Shown here: positions 24,235 through 33,484 of the stretch, in pieces | How positions within the stretch are numbered: the stretch's first letter is position 1 | Layout of the letters: each line of letters begins with the position of its first letter | NCBI RefSeq assembly: GCF_000427785.1 | Contig: NZ_ATYR01000021.1 | Coordinates: 69,643-107,699 of the forward strand | DNA: 38,057 nt | Source: Massilia alkalitolerans DSM 17462 | GTDB taxonomy: Bacteria; Pseudomonadota; Gammaproteobacteria; Burkholderiales; Burkholderiaceae_D | Reading direction: 5' to 3' | Notes under the pieces: model-generated | Seen by the model: the letters and a program-made list of their open reading frames with translations, nothing else | The model's database searches: none | Told to the model about the DNA's origin: nothing | Made by a program: the position numbers and the translations under genes

Positions 24235-25448
24235 CAGTCGTCGGTCGGCACGATCACGCCATCCGCACGGTAGCGTGCGATCAGGAGTTCGCGCGCGCCC
24301 AGCGCCTCATGGCGGGTCGGGGTGAACGGCGGAGCGTAGGTCTTCACCAGGCCGCGGTGGGTGCGCAGCTTCTCCAGGGCGTCGCGCACGGCTTTCCTGT
24401 CGGTGCTGCCGGCCTGGTCGATCGCCTTGGCCAGGATGTGCATCAGGTCGTAGGCGTGGGCCACGCCCACCGGTCCCTGGATGTCCTCGATCCTGCGCAC
24501 CTTCGAGACGGTGGCGACGTTGCGCATGAAGCGCTCGAGCTGGATCGGGTCGGCCTTGAAGAAGGAAAAGGTCTGGACCACGGAAAAGTCGACGTGGTTC
24601 AGGGCAGGCCCGGCCTGCCGCACGAACTCGCCGCCGGTGACGCCCCAGTGGCTCAGGATCGGCACGCGCTCGGCCTTCGGCAGCGCGGCCACTTCGCGCA
24701 CCAGCACGGCCGCTTCGTCGTCGTTGGCGACCAGCACGACCACTTGGGCGCCGGCACTGCGCAGCGCGTTGTACTTGGCCACCAGGGTCTGGTCGCGCCA
24801 GTTGTACCAGGCGGTCTGCACGATTGCGATGTCCTTGTTTGCTTCGGCAAACTTTTCGGCGGCAGCCAGGTTGCTCCGTCCCCAGGAGGTGTTGGTCAGC
24901 AGCAGACCGACCTTGCGCAAACCGCGCTTGTGGGCCGTCTGCAGCAGCTTGGGCATGGCCAGGCTGTCGCGCAGCGACAGGCGGTACACGTAATTCGGCT
25001 TCATGCCGTTGTCGATGATCCCGTCGGCCGAGGACCATGTCGCCATGAACAGGGTCTTGGTCGCTTTCAGGGTTGGCAGTTCTTCGATGATGACGGGACT
25101 GAAGCGGCCGCCGAACACGGCGACCAGGTCGGGCATGCGGGCGAATTCCTCGATATTGCGGATGCCGCGGGCCGGGATCGAGCGGTGATCCTTCGTGACC
25201 AGCTCGATCGGCCTGCCTTTCAATACGCCGCCGGCGCGGTTGATCTCGGCGATGGCGGTGCGCATGCCCAGCTCGACGGCCTGGGCCGAGGTGCTGTTAT
25301 CCAGCCCGAATTCGGCATCGAGGCCGACGCGCACCGGCTGCGGCTGCGCGCTCGCGCTGGCGCAGAGCAAGCACAAGACGAAGAGGGCGACAGTGGCGAT
25401 CTTGCCAGGGAAAGCCTTGCTCGAATGAAAAACGATGGGGTTCAGCAT
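24234..25448 (-). CDS. Periplasmic branched-chain-type substrate-binding protein
   Basis: A 404-aa type I periplasmic binding protein. Signal peptide: KIATVALFVLCLLCASASA, cleaved before QPQPVRVG. The domain begins VRVGLDAEFGLDNSTSAQAVELGMRTAIAEINRAGG (split as two conserved blocks), the usual start of LivJ/UrtA/AmiC-like proteins, and ends with the helix KAIDQAGSTDRKAVRDALEKL. The start at 25448 gives a normal signal peptide; no good ribosome site is seen. No ABC permease or ATPase genes are nearby; instead a hybrid kinase is coupled directly downstream. It therefore probably presents a ligand to that kinase. Ligand unknown. Confidence 0.88.
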   Translation of the reverse strand: MLNPIVFHSSKAFPGKIATVALFVLCLLCASASAQPQPVRVGLDAEFGLDNSTSAQAVELGMRTAIAEINRAGGVLKGRPIELVTKDHRSIPARGIRNIEEFARMPDLVAVFGGRFSPVIIEELPTLKATKTLFMATWSSADGIIDNGMKPNYVYRLSLRDSLAMPKLLQTAHKRGLRKVGLLLTNTSWGRSNLAAAEKFAEANKDIAIVQTAWYNWRDQTLVAKYNALRSAGAQVVVLVANDDEAAVLVREVAALPKAERVPILSHWGVTGGEFVRQAGPALNHVDFSVVQTFSFFKADPIQLERFMRNVATVSKVRRIEDIQGPVGVAHAYDLMHILAKAIDQAGSTDRKAVRDALEKLRTHRGLVKTYAPPFTPTRHEALGARELLIARYRADGVIVPTDD

Positions 25449-25466
25449 ATTGACTGCGAAAAAATT

Positions 25467-25492
25467 CGGTTCAGCATTGTAAACGTGAACCG
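25467..25492. promoter_or_regulatory. Inverted repeat over the promoter of the binding-protein/kinase operon
   Basis: CGGTTCA (25467-25473) and TGAACCG (25486-25492) are perfect 7-bp arms 12 bases apart, so half-site centres are about two helical turns apart. Between them, on the minus strand, is TACAAT (25481-25476), a good -10 element. No strong -35 is visible. This looks like an operator that a dimeric regulator could use to block the promoter. Confidence 0.55.
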
Positions 25493-25504
25493 CTTTTGAC
25501 GGAC

Positions 25505-25540
25505 AAAAGGCCGGAACCCGTGCAGCTTGCGGCCTTTTTT
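25505..25540. terminator. Bidirectional terminator
   Basis: AAAAGGCCG (25505-25513) pairs with CGGCCTTTT (25530-25538), with T-runs in both directions (TTTTTT plus strand, TTTTG minus strand). It separates the 53-aa gene from the binding-protein operon. Confidence 0.8.
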
Positions 25541-25669
25541 GCTTGCGAGACCGAGGCCATCGTGGGATCACGAGCATCAAGCTTTCACACTTTTCAGGCT
25601 TCGCCCCACGATCCATACCGGCTAGCGGCGGGGATGCCGACAGCCCCTATCCGTCGTTCCTGGGAGCGA

Positions 25670-25831
25670 TCAGATCTCATCGCTGATCAGCCCCTGGGGC
25701 AAGGTTTCCGTGAAAACGGAAATAGCTGGATAGTGCTCCCCCAGGCCAAGTTCATACTTGTCGAATGTATGCACCGAAGCATTTCTCCCCTCGTAGTGCA
25801 GTTTCTGGATGTCGTGAAGATTGTCGATCAT
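25670..25831 (-). CDS. Hypothetical protein (53 aa)
   Basis: ATG at 25831-25829 with a strong ribosome site AGGAGG 6 bases upstream; the frame is open 20 codons farther up but unsupported there. The peptide is acidic and polar with no membrane segment, and has a central FDKYELGLGEHYPAISVF. It ends with a run of acidic and hydrophobic residues (LISDEI). I do not recognise a family. The downstream bidirectional terminator at 25505-25540 could end its transcript. Confidence 0.62.
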   Translation of the reverse strand: MIDNLHDIQKLHYEGRNASVHTFDKYELGLGEHYPAISVFTETLPQGLISDEI

Positions 25832-25950
25832 ATGGCCCTCCTGATTGTGTACTGGTCCAGCCACGATAGGCCGATATGGTGCAGTGCACAATCGCGGAAG
25901 GCTTGTCGGGCTGTAGTCATTTGCCTACGGTGCGGCGATCGGCTCCACGG

Positions 25951-25994
25951 CAGAAAAACAAAAGGCCGGAACCCTCGCAGGCTCCGGCCTTTTT
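25951..25994 (-). terminator. Terminator of acnA
   Basis: GGCCGGAACC (25964-25973) pairs with GGCTCCGGCC (25980-25989), read on the minus strand with TTTTGTTTTT after it. It begins about 40 bases after the acnA stop. It also has a T-run on the plus strand. Confidence 0.9.
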
Positions 25995-26029
25995 ACTTGT
26001 CGGCAGCCCGCTGGCGCGGGCCCCGCCAA

Positions 26030-28738
<2,709 letters not shown>

Positions 28739-28813
28739 AATCTCTCCTTCAGTGGGGATATGTTGTTATTCCGGTACTGCTATACAGGTGATCCGACGGG
28801 GTTCAGCCGCGGA

Positions 28814-29365
28814 TCAGCCATTCTTTTCGGCAGGCAGCGTCGCGACTACCGGCGCCGCCTGCTCGGCGTTCTTGCATTCGTTGGCCAGCTGGCGGTTCAG
28901 CTTCGAATCCAGCAGCATGCCCTTGGCCGGGATGCCGATCCAGATCAGGCCCCAGTGCGGGTTCTCGAAGCGCTGGGCGCCGGTGGTGGTGCCCACGCGG
29001 CTCAGGCGGTGCAGGCGCTTCTTCCAGCGCAGGGCGATGTGCGCATTGTCCGTCGCGTTCGTGTAGATCGTGATCTTGTTGCCGAGTTCGCAAGCATAGT
29101 CGGTGACGACCGTGTCGGTGATGTCCGGTTCGTCGATGACATCGGCGCCATAGACCGGGGCAGCGACGGCGGCGGCAGCGCCGGCCGCTGCGGCGCCGAC
29201 CGCGGCTTTTTTAGCTTTCGACGCCGGCTTGGCCTTCGCCTTGGCCTTCAGGACCTTTTCGGCCTTCGGGTGTTTTTCGGGGGCGGCGGCTGCGCTGGTG
29301 CAGATGCCGGCGGCCGCGAACGCGAATGCGCCGGCGGCAAGGATGCGGGAGAGAAGGGTGGCCAT
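28814..29365 (-). CDS. Secreted MliC-like lysozyme-inhibitor-type protein
   Basis: A 183-aa secreted protein. The signal peptide is SRILAAGAFAFAAAGICTSA with cleavage near AAA-PEK. A Lys/Ala-rich low-complexity linker follows (residues about 30-70, with several AKAKAKPA-like runs). The C-terminal 100 residues look like the MliC/PliC fold: YACELGNKITIYT, GTTTGAQRF, HWGLIWIGIPAKGMLL and a closing cysteine in ANECKN. That family inhibits C-type lysozymes in the periplasm; here the similarity is moderate and the usual SGARY core is changed to TGAQRF. Its ATG overlaps the stop of the CitE-like gene (29363-29367), so it is coupled to a TCA-type gene, which is unusual. Confidence 0.6.
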   Translation of the reverse strand: MATLLSRILAAGAFAFAAAGICTSAAAAPEKHPKAEKVLKAKAKAKPASKAKKAAVGAAAAGAAAAVAAPVYGADVIDEPDITDTVVTDYACELGNKITIYTNATDNAHIALRWKKRLHRLSRVGTTTGAQRFENPHWGLIWIGIPAKGMLLDSKLNRQLANECKNAEQAAPVVATLPAEKNG

Positions 29366-30354
29366 TAGTTGGAATCCGTGAGGTTGACGATTGCCGCAGC
29401 GGCTTCCGGCAGCGCCAGGCCAGCCAGTTTTGCGCGCTGCAACACGGTCCAATAATATCGGTAGCTCGCGCGGTCGTGCAAGCGGCCGTGTTGCGCGATC
29501 GGCCCCCATTGCGCCGCCATGGCCTCGGTCAAGATATTGGTGGCTTCGTTCACTTCCGACAGGCGCGGGGTGAAGGCCTTCAGGATCGGCTTGATCTGGT
29601 CCGGGTGGATGCTCCACATCCGGGTGAAGCCGAATTCGGCGCCGGCGCGCTGGGCGTCGTTGGCGACCACGGCGCTGTCCTTGATATCGGTGGTGACATT
29701 GTGCGAGGCCACCTTGCCGTGCGCATGGCAGGCCGCCACCATCTCCAGCTTGGCGCGCACCACCAGCGGGTGCGTGAACTGGCCGGGCGTGCGCATGGCG
29801 CTGGCCGGCACCGCGCCGTAGTGGGCCGAGACGAAGTCCATGATGCCGAAGGACAGGCATTCGACCTGGGGCAGGGCGGCGATGTCGTAGGCTTCGCGCA
29901 GGGCGCAATGGGTCTCGATCAGCACGTGTACGGGAAGATCGTTGCGGCCGGCCTTGACGGCATGTTCGTTGATCAGGTCGATGGCGCGGATTACCTCGTC
30001 GGCGCTTTCGACCTTGGGCAGCACCACGTAGGCGAGGCGCTCGGCGCTGCTGCCGACGATGGTGGCGACGTCGTTCGCGAAGTGCGCGCTGCCGGTGTCG
30101 TGCAGGCGCACGCCGATGCGGTTGAAACGGTTGTCGCTGCTGTTGACAAGGCTCGCCACCAGCGTGGCGTGCGCCGCTTCGCTACCCGCGACGGCGCCAT
30201 CTTCGCAGTCGAAGGTGATGTCGAAGACCGGCCCAAGCTCTTGTTGCAGGGCCATCGATTTGCGCATCAGCTTCTCCGAGCCGGCGTAGTGGTCGCAGGC
30301 GGGGAGGAGGAGCGGCTGGCGTTTGCCCTGGAATAAAACCTCGGAAGGATGCAT
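29365..30354 (-). CDS. CitE-like HpcH/HpaI-family aldolase/lyase
   Basis: A 329-aa TIM-barrel lyase. The metal-binding motif is in FDCEDGAV, the substrate arginine in GVRLHD and the acidic loop in HVLIETHCALREA. Members cleave (S)-citramalyl-CoA, malyl-CoA or related C-C bonds and some act as thioesterases; a stand-alone CitE-like gene next to mdh and acnA, with no citrate-lyase alpha or gamma genes, points to an acyl-CoA lyase and not a citrate lyase. The start at 30354 (MHPSEVLFQG) has a weak ribosome site. It lies 84 bases downstream of mdh, behind an intercistronic hairpin, and overlaps the MliC-like gene by one base. Confidence 0.85.
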   Translation of the reverse strand: MHPSEVLFQGKRQPLLLPACDHYAGSEKLMRKSMALQQELGPVFDITFDCEDGAVAGSEAAHATLVASLVNSSDNRFNRIGVRLHDTGSAHFANDVATIVGSSAERLAYVVLPKVESADEVIRAIDLINEHAVKAGRNDLPVHVLIETHCALREAYDIAALPQVECLSFGIMDFVSAHYGAVPASAMRTPGQFTHPLVVRAKLEMVAACHAHGKVASHNVTTDIKDSAVVANDAQRAGAEFGFTRMWSIHPDQIKPILKAFTPRLSEVNEATNILTEAMAAQWGPIAQHGRLHDRASYRYYWTVLQRAKLAGLALPEAAAAIVNLTDSN

Positions 30355-30375
30355 GGTATGTCTTGAAACGATTCG

Positions 30376-30399
30376 GCCATGCCGGCGGGCCGGCATGGC
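30376..30399. other. Hairpin between mdh and the CitE-like gene
   Basis: GCCATGCCGG (30376-30385), loop CGGG, CCGGCATGGC (30390-30399): 10-bp perfect arms. No T-tract. It may protect the upstream mdh mRNA end or reduce expression of the downstream genes. Confidence 0.6.
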
Positions 30400-30438
30400 A
30401 CGTTTGGCGCGGCCGGATGGCCACGCCGGGTTTGTTGC

Positions 30439-31428
30439 TTAGGCGAGCAGGTGAGCGACGCCGGCTTTCTCTTCTTCGAGCTCTTTCAGCGTCAGGTTGA
30501 TGCGTTCCTGCGAGAAGGCGTCGATGTCCAGGCCCTGGACGATCTTGTATTCGCCGTTTTCGGTGGTCACCGGGAAGCCGAACATGGTGCCTTCCGGAAT
30601 GCCGTACGAACCGTCCGACGGGATGCCCATGGTGGTCCACTTGCCATTGGTGCCCAGCACCCAGTCGCGCACGTGGTCGATCGCTGCGTTGGCGGCCGAG
30701 GCAGCCGACGATGCGCCGCGGGCGTCGATGATGGCGGCGCCGCGCTTGCCGACGGTCGGCAGGAAGGTGTCGCGGTTCCAGACGTCGTCGTTGATCGCTT
30801 CCTTGACCGATGCGCCGTCAGCGGTGGCGAAGCGGTAGTCGGCGTACATGGTCGGCGAGTGGTTGCCCCACACGACCATCTTCTCGATCGAGCCGACCGG
30901 CTTGTTCAGCTTGGCGGCAACCTGCGACAGGGCGCGGTTGTGGTCCAGGCGCAGCATGGCGGTGAAGTTCTTGGCCGGCAGGTTCGGGGCCGACTTCATG
31001 GCGATGTAGGCGTTGGTGTTGGCCGGGTTGCCGACCACCAGCACTTTCACGTCACGCGAAGCGACGGCGTCCAGGGCCTTGCCCTGCACGGTGAAGATCT
31101 GGGCGTTGGCTTCCAGCAGGTCCTTGCGCTCCATGCCCGGGCCGCGCGGACGCGCGCCGACCAGCAGGGCCACGTCGGCATCCTTGAAGGCGGTCATCGG
31201 GTCGGCGTGGGCGGTCATGCCGGCCAGCAGCGGGAATGCGCAGTCGTCGATTTCCATCATGACGCCCTTGAGCGCCTTCTGTGCCTTCTCGTTGTCGATC
31301 TCGAGCAGCTGCAGGATGACCGGCTGGTCCTTGCCCAGCATGTCGCCGTTGGCGATGCGGAACAGCAGGGAATAGCCGATCTGGCCGGCCGCGCCGGTAA
31401 CGGCGACGCGCATTGGGGTTTTAGCCAT
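30439..31428 (-). CDS. mdh: Malate dehydrogenase
   Basis: A 329-aa NAD-dependent malate dehydrogenase that oxidises malate to oxaloacetate in the cytoplasm. The Rossmann loop is TGAAGQIG near residue 13. The substrate loop has ARPRGPGMERKDLL and the catalytic pair is in NHSPTMYADYR (His) and LDHNRA (Asp). The length is typical of the cytosolic-type Mdh in Betaproteobacteria. GGAG lies 8 bases before the ATG. The promoter (31573-31600) gives a leader of about 140 bases. It faces away from gntR and sdh. Confidence 0.97.
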   Translation of the reverse strand: MAKTPMRVAVTGAAGQIGYSLLFRIANGDMLGKDQPVILQLLEIDNEKAQKALKGVMMEIDDCAFPLLAGMTAHADPMTAFKDADVALLVGARPRGPGMERKDLLEANAQIFTVQGKALDAVASRDVKVLVVGNPANTNAYIAMKSAPNLPAKNFTAMLRLDHNRALSQVAAKLNKPVGSIEKMVVWGNHSPTMYADYRFATADGASVKEAINDDVWNRDTFLPTVGKRGAAIIDARGASSAASAANAAIDHVRDWVLGTNGKWTTMGIPSDGSYGIPEGTMFGFPVTTENGEYKIVQGLDIDAFSQERINLTLKELEEEKAGVAHLLA

Positions 31429-31572
31429 GATGAATCTCCAAAAAGGGAATGAAAACGGTCGAGCCGAGGGTGCGAGTTTGGGGAAACTGCAATGATACCA
31501 AAAGCGCACCGTGTCAATTGGATATCGCGCGCATGGTCGAAGACAGGCGCGGAGGTCCAGGCCGGCCACGAG

Positions 31573-31600
31573 TTTATGCCTCGACTGTTCTATCTGTCAA
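31573..31600 (-). promoter_or_regulatory. mdh promoter
   Basis: On the minus strand, TTGACA (31600-31595, perfect) and CATAAA (31578-31573) are 16 bases apart. The palindrome at 31612-31627 lies just upstream of the -35. A second TTGACA is nearer the gene (31511-31516 region) but its nearest -10-like TATCAT is too close, so it is not called. Confidence 0.6.
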
Positions 31601-31607
31601 TTCATAT

Positions 31608-31631
31608 CATATGTCTTATATAAGACACATG
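31608..31631. promoter_or_regulatory. Palindromic operator, likely target of the GntR regulator
   Basis: TGTCTTATATAAGACA (31612-31627) is a perfect 16-bp palindrome, flanked by CAT/ATG that extend the symmetry to 31608-31631 with one mismatch pair. Another half-site ATGTCTTGG follows at 31629-31637. It lies between divergent mdh and gntR and overlaps the gntR -35 region (AAGACA, 31622-31627), which would give autorepression. Confidence 0.75.
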
Positions 31632-31649
31632 TCTTGGGAGTCATATACT
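31622..31649 (+). promoter_or_regulatory. gntR promoter
   Basis: AAGACA (31622-31627, 4 of 6) and TATACT (31644-31649, 5 of 6) are 16 bases apart; the predicted start is about 30 bases before the preferred ATG at 31687. The -35 is within the palindrome. Confidence 0.5.
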
Positions 31650-31686
31650 GGACGTAGGGGGTTGTTTTGTGGTGAAATCGTGGTCT

Positions 31687-32451
31687 ATGAACCCCCTTTC
31701 GCCCAACAGCAGCGATGCAAGCGGTACCGACGCATCGCCGTCGTTCCGCCCGTTGTACCAGCAGATCAAGGCCCTGATCACGCAAAGCCTGCAGTCGGGC
31801 GAGTGGAAGCCGGGCGAGCTGATGCCGAGCGAAGTCGAGCTGGCGGGGCGCTTCAAGGTCAGCCAGGGCACGGTGCGCAAGGCCATCGACGAGCTGGCGG
31901 CCGAGAACCTGGTGGTGCGCCGCCAGGGCAAGGGCACCTTCGTGGCGACCCATGCCGAGGAGCGCGCCCACTTCCGCTTCCTGCGCCTGATGCCCGACGA
32001 GGGCGTTCCCCACCATCCCGAGAGCCGCTTCATCGCCGTGCTGCGCATCCGCGCCACGGCCGAGGTCGCGCGCCTGCTCGAGCTGAAGTCGGGCGACGCC
32101 GTGGTCTACATCAAGCGCGTGCAGTCCTTCGACGGGGTGCCGACCATCCTGGAAGAGCTGTGGCTGCCGGGCCAGCTGTTCAAGGGCCTGACGGCGGAGC
32201 GCCTGATGGAATACAAGGGGCCGATGTACGGACTGTTCGAGTCCGAATTCGGCACCCGCATGATCCGGGCGACCGAGAAGATCCGCGCGGTGGCGGCGGA
32301 TGCGGCCGCCGCGGAGCACCTGAAAGTGCCGGAAGGCACGCCGCTGCTGTGCGCGGATCGGGTGTCGTTCAGTTATGGAGACAAGCCGGTGGAGTTGCGG
32401 CGCGGAATTTATTCGACCGCCCGCCACCATTATCAGAACGAGTTGTCATAA
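31687..32451 (+). CDS. GntR-family regulator (HutC/UTRA type)
   Basis: A 254-aa regulator. The N-terminal winged helix (about residues 14-80) has PLYQQIKALITQSLQSGEW, LMPSEVELAGRFKVSQGTVRKAI and RRQGKGTFV. The UTRA ligand-binding domain follows (about 90-250) with VVYIKRVQSFDGVPTILEE and the closing RGIYSTARHHYQNEL. HutC-type repressors bind small metabolites in that domain and release DNA. Location between mdh and the sdh operon makes a TCA-cycle intermediate a likely ligand. The ATG at 31687 is preferred because it starts near the domain; a GTG at 31669 is possible. No clear ribosome site is seen for either. Confidence 0.88.
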   Translation: MNPLSPNSSDASGTDASPSFRPLYQQIKALITQSLQSGEWKPGELMPSEVELAGRFKVSQGTVRKAIDELAAENLVVRRQGKGTFVATHAEERAHFRFLRLMPDEGVPHHPESRFIAVLRIRATAEVARLLELKSGDAVVYIKRVQSFDGVPTILEELWLPGQLFKGLTAERLMEYKGPMYGLFESEFGTRMIRATEKIRAVAADAAAAEHLKVPEGTPLLCADRVSFSYGDKPVELRRGIYSTARHHYQNELS

Positions 32452-32685
32452 GAGATGACCGTGGGGGCGCCGCAGAATAGGCGCCAACTGTGGCGGACCA
32501 AGCGGCCCTCTGCAGCGATCGCTCCAAGCGATTAAAATAAGTTGGTTTTGCGTACGCGACGAACAGTGCCCGGTTCGCCGCAGGGATGCCCCGGTTTTCC
32601 ACCCCTGGATGCTTGGTACCCCGTCACAAAATCGGCGAAAATGAAGGGTTCATTAAAAAACTGTCGTCATAGAGGGAGGTGTTTC
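32452..32685. other. Region upstream of sdhC
   Basis: Contains a GGCGCC...GGCGCC hairpin just after gntR (32466-32486 region, no T-tract) and probably the sdh promoter. A TAAAAT at 32533-32538 could be a -10 but no matching -35 is visible. No copy of the TGTCTTATATAAGACA palindrome was found here. A good ribosome site, GGGAGGT (32674-32680), precedes sdhC. No gene is seen. Confidence 0.4.
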
Positions 32686-33111
32686 ATGTCCGAAGCCGTG
32701 AGAGAAGCTGCAAAAAAAGGGCGGCCGGAGTTCCGCAACGTTGGCATTGGTGATATCACAGGTAAATATCGCATGCCGCCATCGGCCATCGTGTCGATCC
32801 TGCACCGCGTCAGCGGCGCCGGTCTGTTCCTGTTCCTGCCGTTCCTGCTGTACCTGCTGCAGGAAAGCCTGATGTCGGAAATCTCGTTCGAGCACTTCCG
32901 TGGCGTCGTGAGCAATCCGTTCGCGAAAATCATCATTCTGGGCCTGTCCTGGGCTTACCTGCACCACTTCGTCGCCGGCGTGCGCCACCTGTTCATGGAT
33001 AACCACCTGGCCCTGGACAAGGATGCTGCACAGAAGACCGCCCGCTGGGTGCTGATCATCAGCCTGGTGCTGACCGCGCTGGTCGCCCTGAAACTGTTCG
33101 GAGTGTTTTAA
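32686..33111 (+). CDS. sdhC: Succinate dehydrogenase cytochrome b556 subunit
   Basis: A 141-aa inner-membrane subunit of complex II, which with SdhD anchors the catalytic subunits and carries haem b and the ubiquinone site. It has three membrane segments: around AIVSILHRVSGAGLFLFLPF, IIILGLSWAYLHHFVAGVRH and WVLIISLVLTALVAL. The second holds the histidines that can ligate haem, and RPEFRN at the N-terminus is the usual family start. The start at 32686 has GGGAGGT 5 bases upstream; an in-frame open region upstream to 32542 has no such support. sdhD follows after 2 bases. Confidence 0.95.
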   Translation: MSEAVREAAKKGRPEFRNVGIGDITGKYRMPPSAIVSILHRVSGAGLFLFLPFLLYLLQESLMSEISFEHFRGVVSNPFAKIIILGLSWAYLHHFVAGVRHLFMDNHLALDKDAAQKTARWVLIISLVLTALVALKLFGVF

Positions 33112-33113
33112 TC

Positions 33114-33482
33114 ATGGCAAACAAGAATAATATCGGACCGCGCCGTCTCGTCGTCGGCGCCCACTACGGCGTCAAGGACTGGCTGGCGCAGCGCGTCACC
33201 GCCATCGTCATGGCCGTGTTCACGGTCGTTCTGCTGGTCGCTTTCCTCACCGGCCAGAATTTCACGTATGAAGGCTGGGCCGGCCTGTTCGCCCGCCAGT
33301 GGTTCAAGCTGTTCGCCCTGGTGACCTTCCTGGGCCTGTTCTACCACGCCTGGGTCGGCATCCGTGACATCTGGATGGACTATGTGAAGTCGGCAGGCCT
33401 GCGCCTGTTCCTGATGCTGGCGACGATCTTCTGGCTGCTCGCCTGCGCCGCCTGGACCGTGCAAATTCTCTGGAGTGTGTAA
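33114..33482 (+). CDS. sdhD: Succinate dehydrogenase membrane anchor subunit
   Basis: A 122-aa inner-membrane subunit with three helices (around WLAQRVTAIVMAVFTVVLLV, FKLFALVTFLGLFYHAWVGI and LFLMLATIFWLLACAAWTV). The haem-ligand histidine and quinone-site residues are in YHAWVGIRDIWMDY. It lies 2 bases after sdhC and 2 bases before sdhA, as expected in this operon. Confidence 0.95.
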   Translation: MANKNNIGPRRLVVGAHYGVKDWLAQRVTAIVMAVFTVVLLVAFLTGQNFTYEGWAGLFARQWFKLFALVTFLGLFYHAWVGIRDIWMDYVKSAGLRLFLMLATIFWLLACAAWTVQILWSV

Positions 33483-33484
33483 TC

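Noticed and set aside
32542..32685. Extended sdhC start
   Set aside because: No ribosome site there and no similarity to the SdhC N-terminus; the GGGAGGT before 32686 decides the start.
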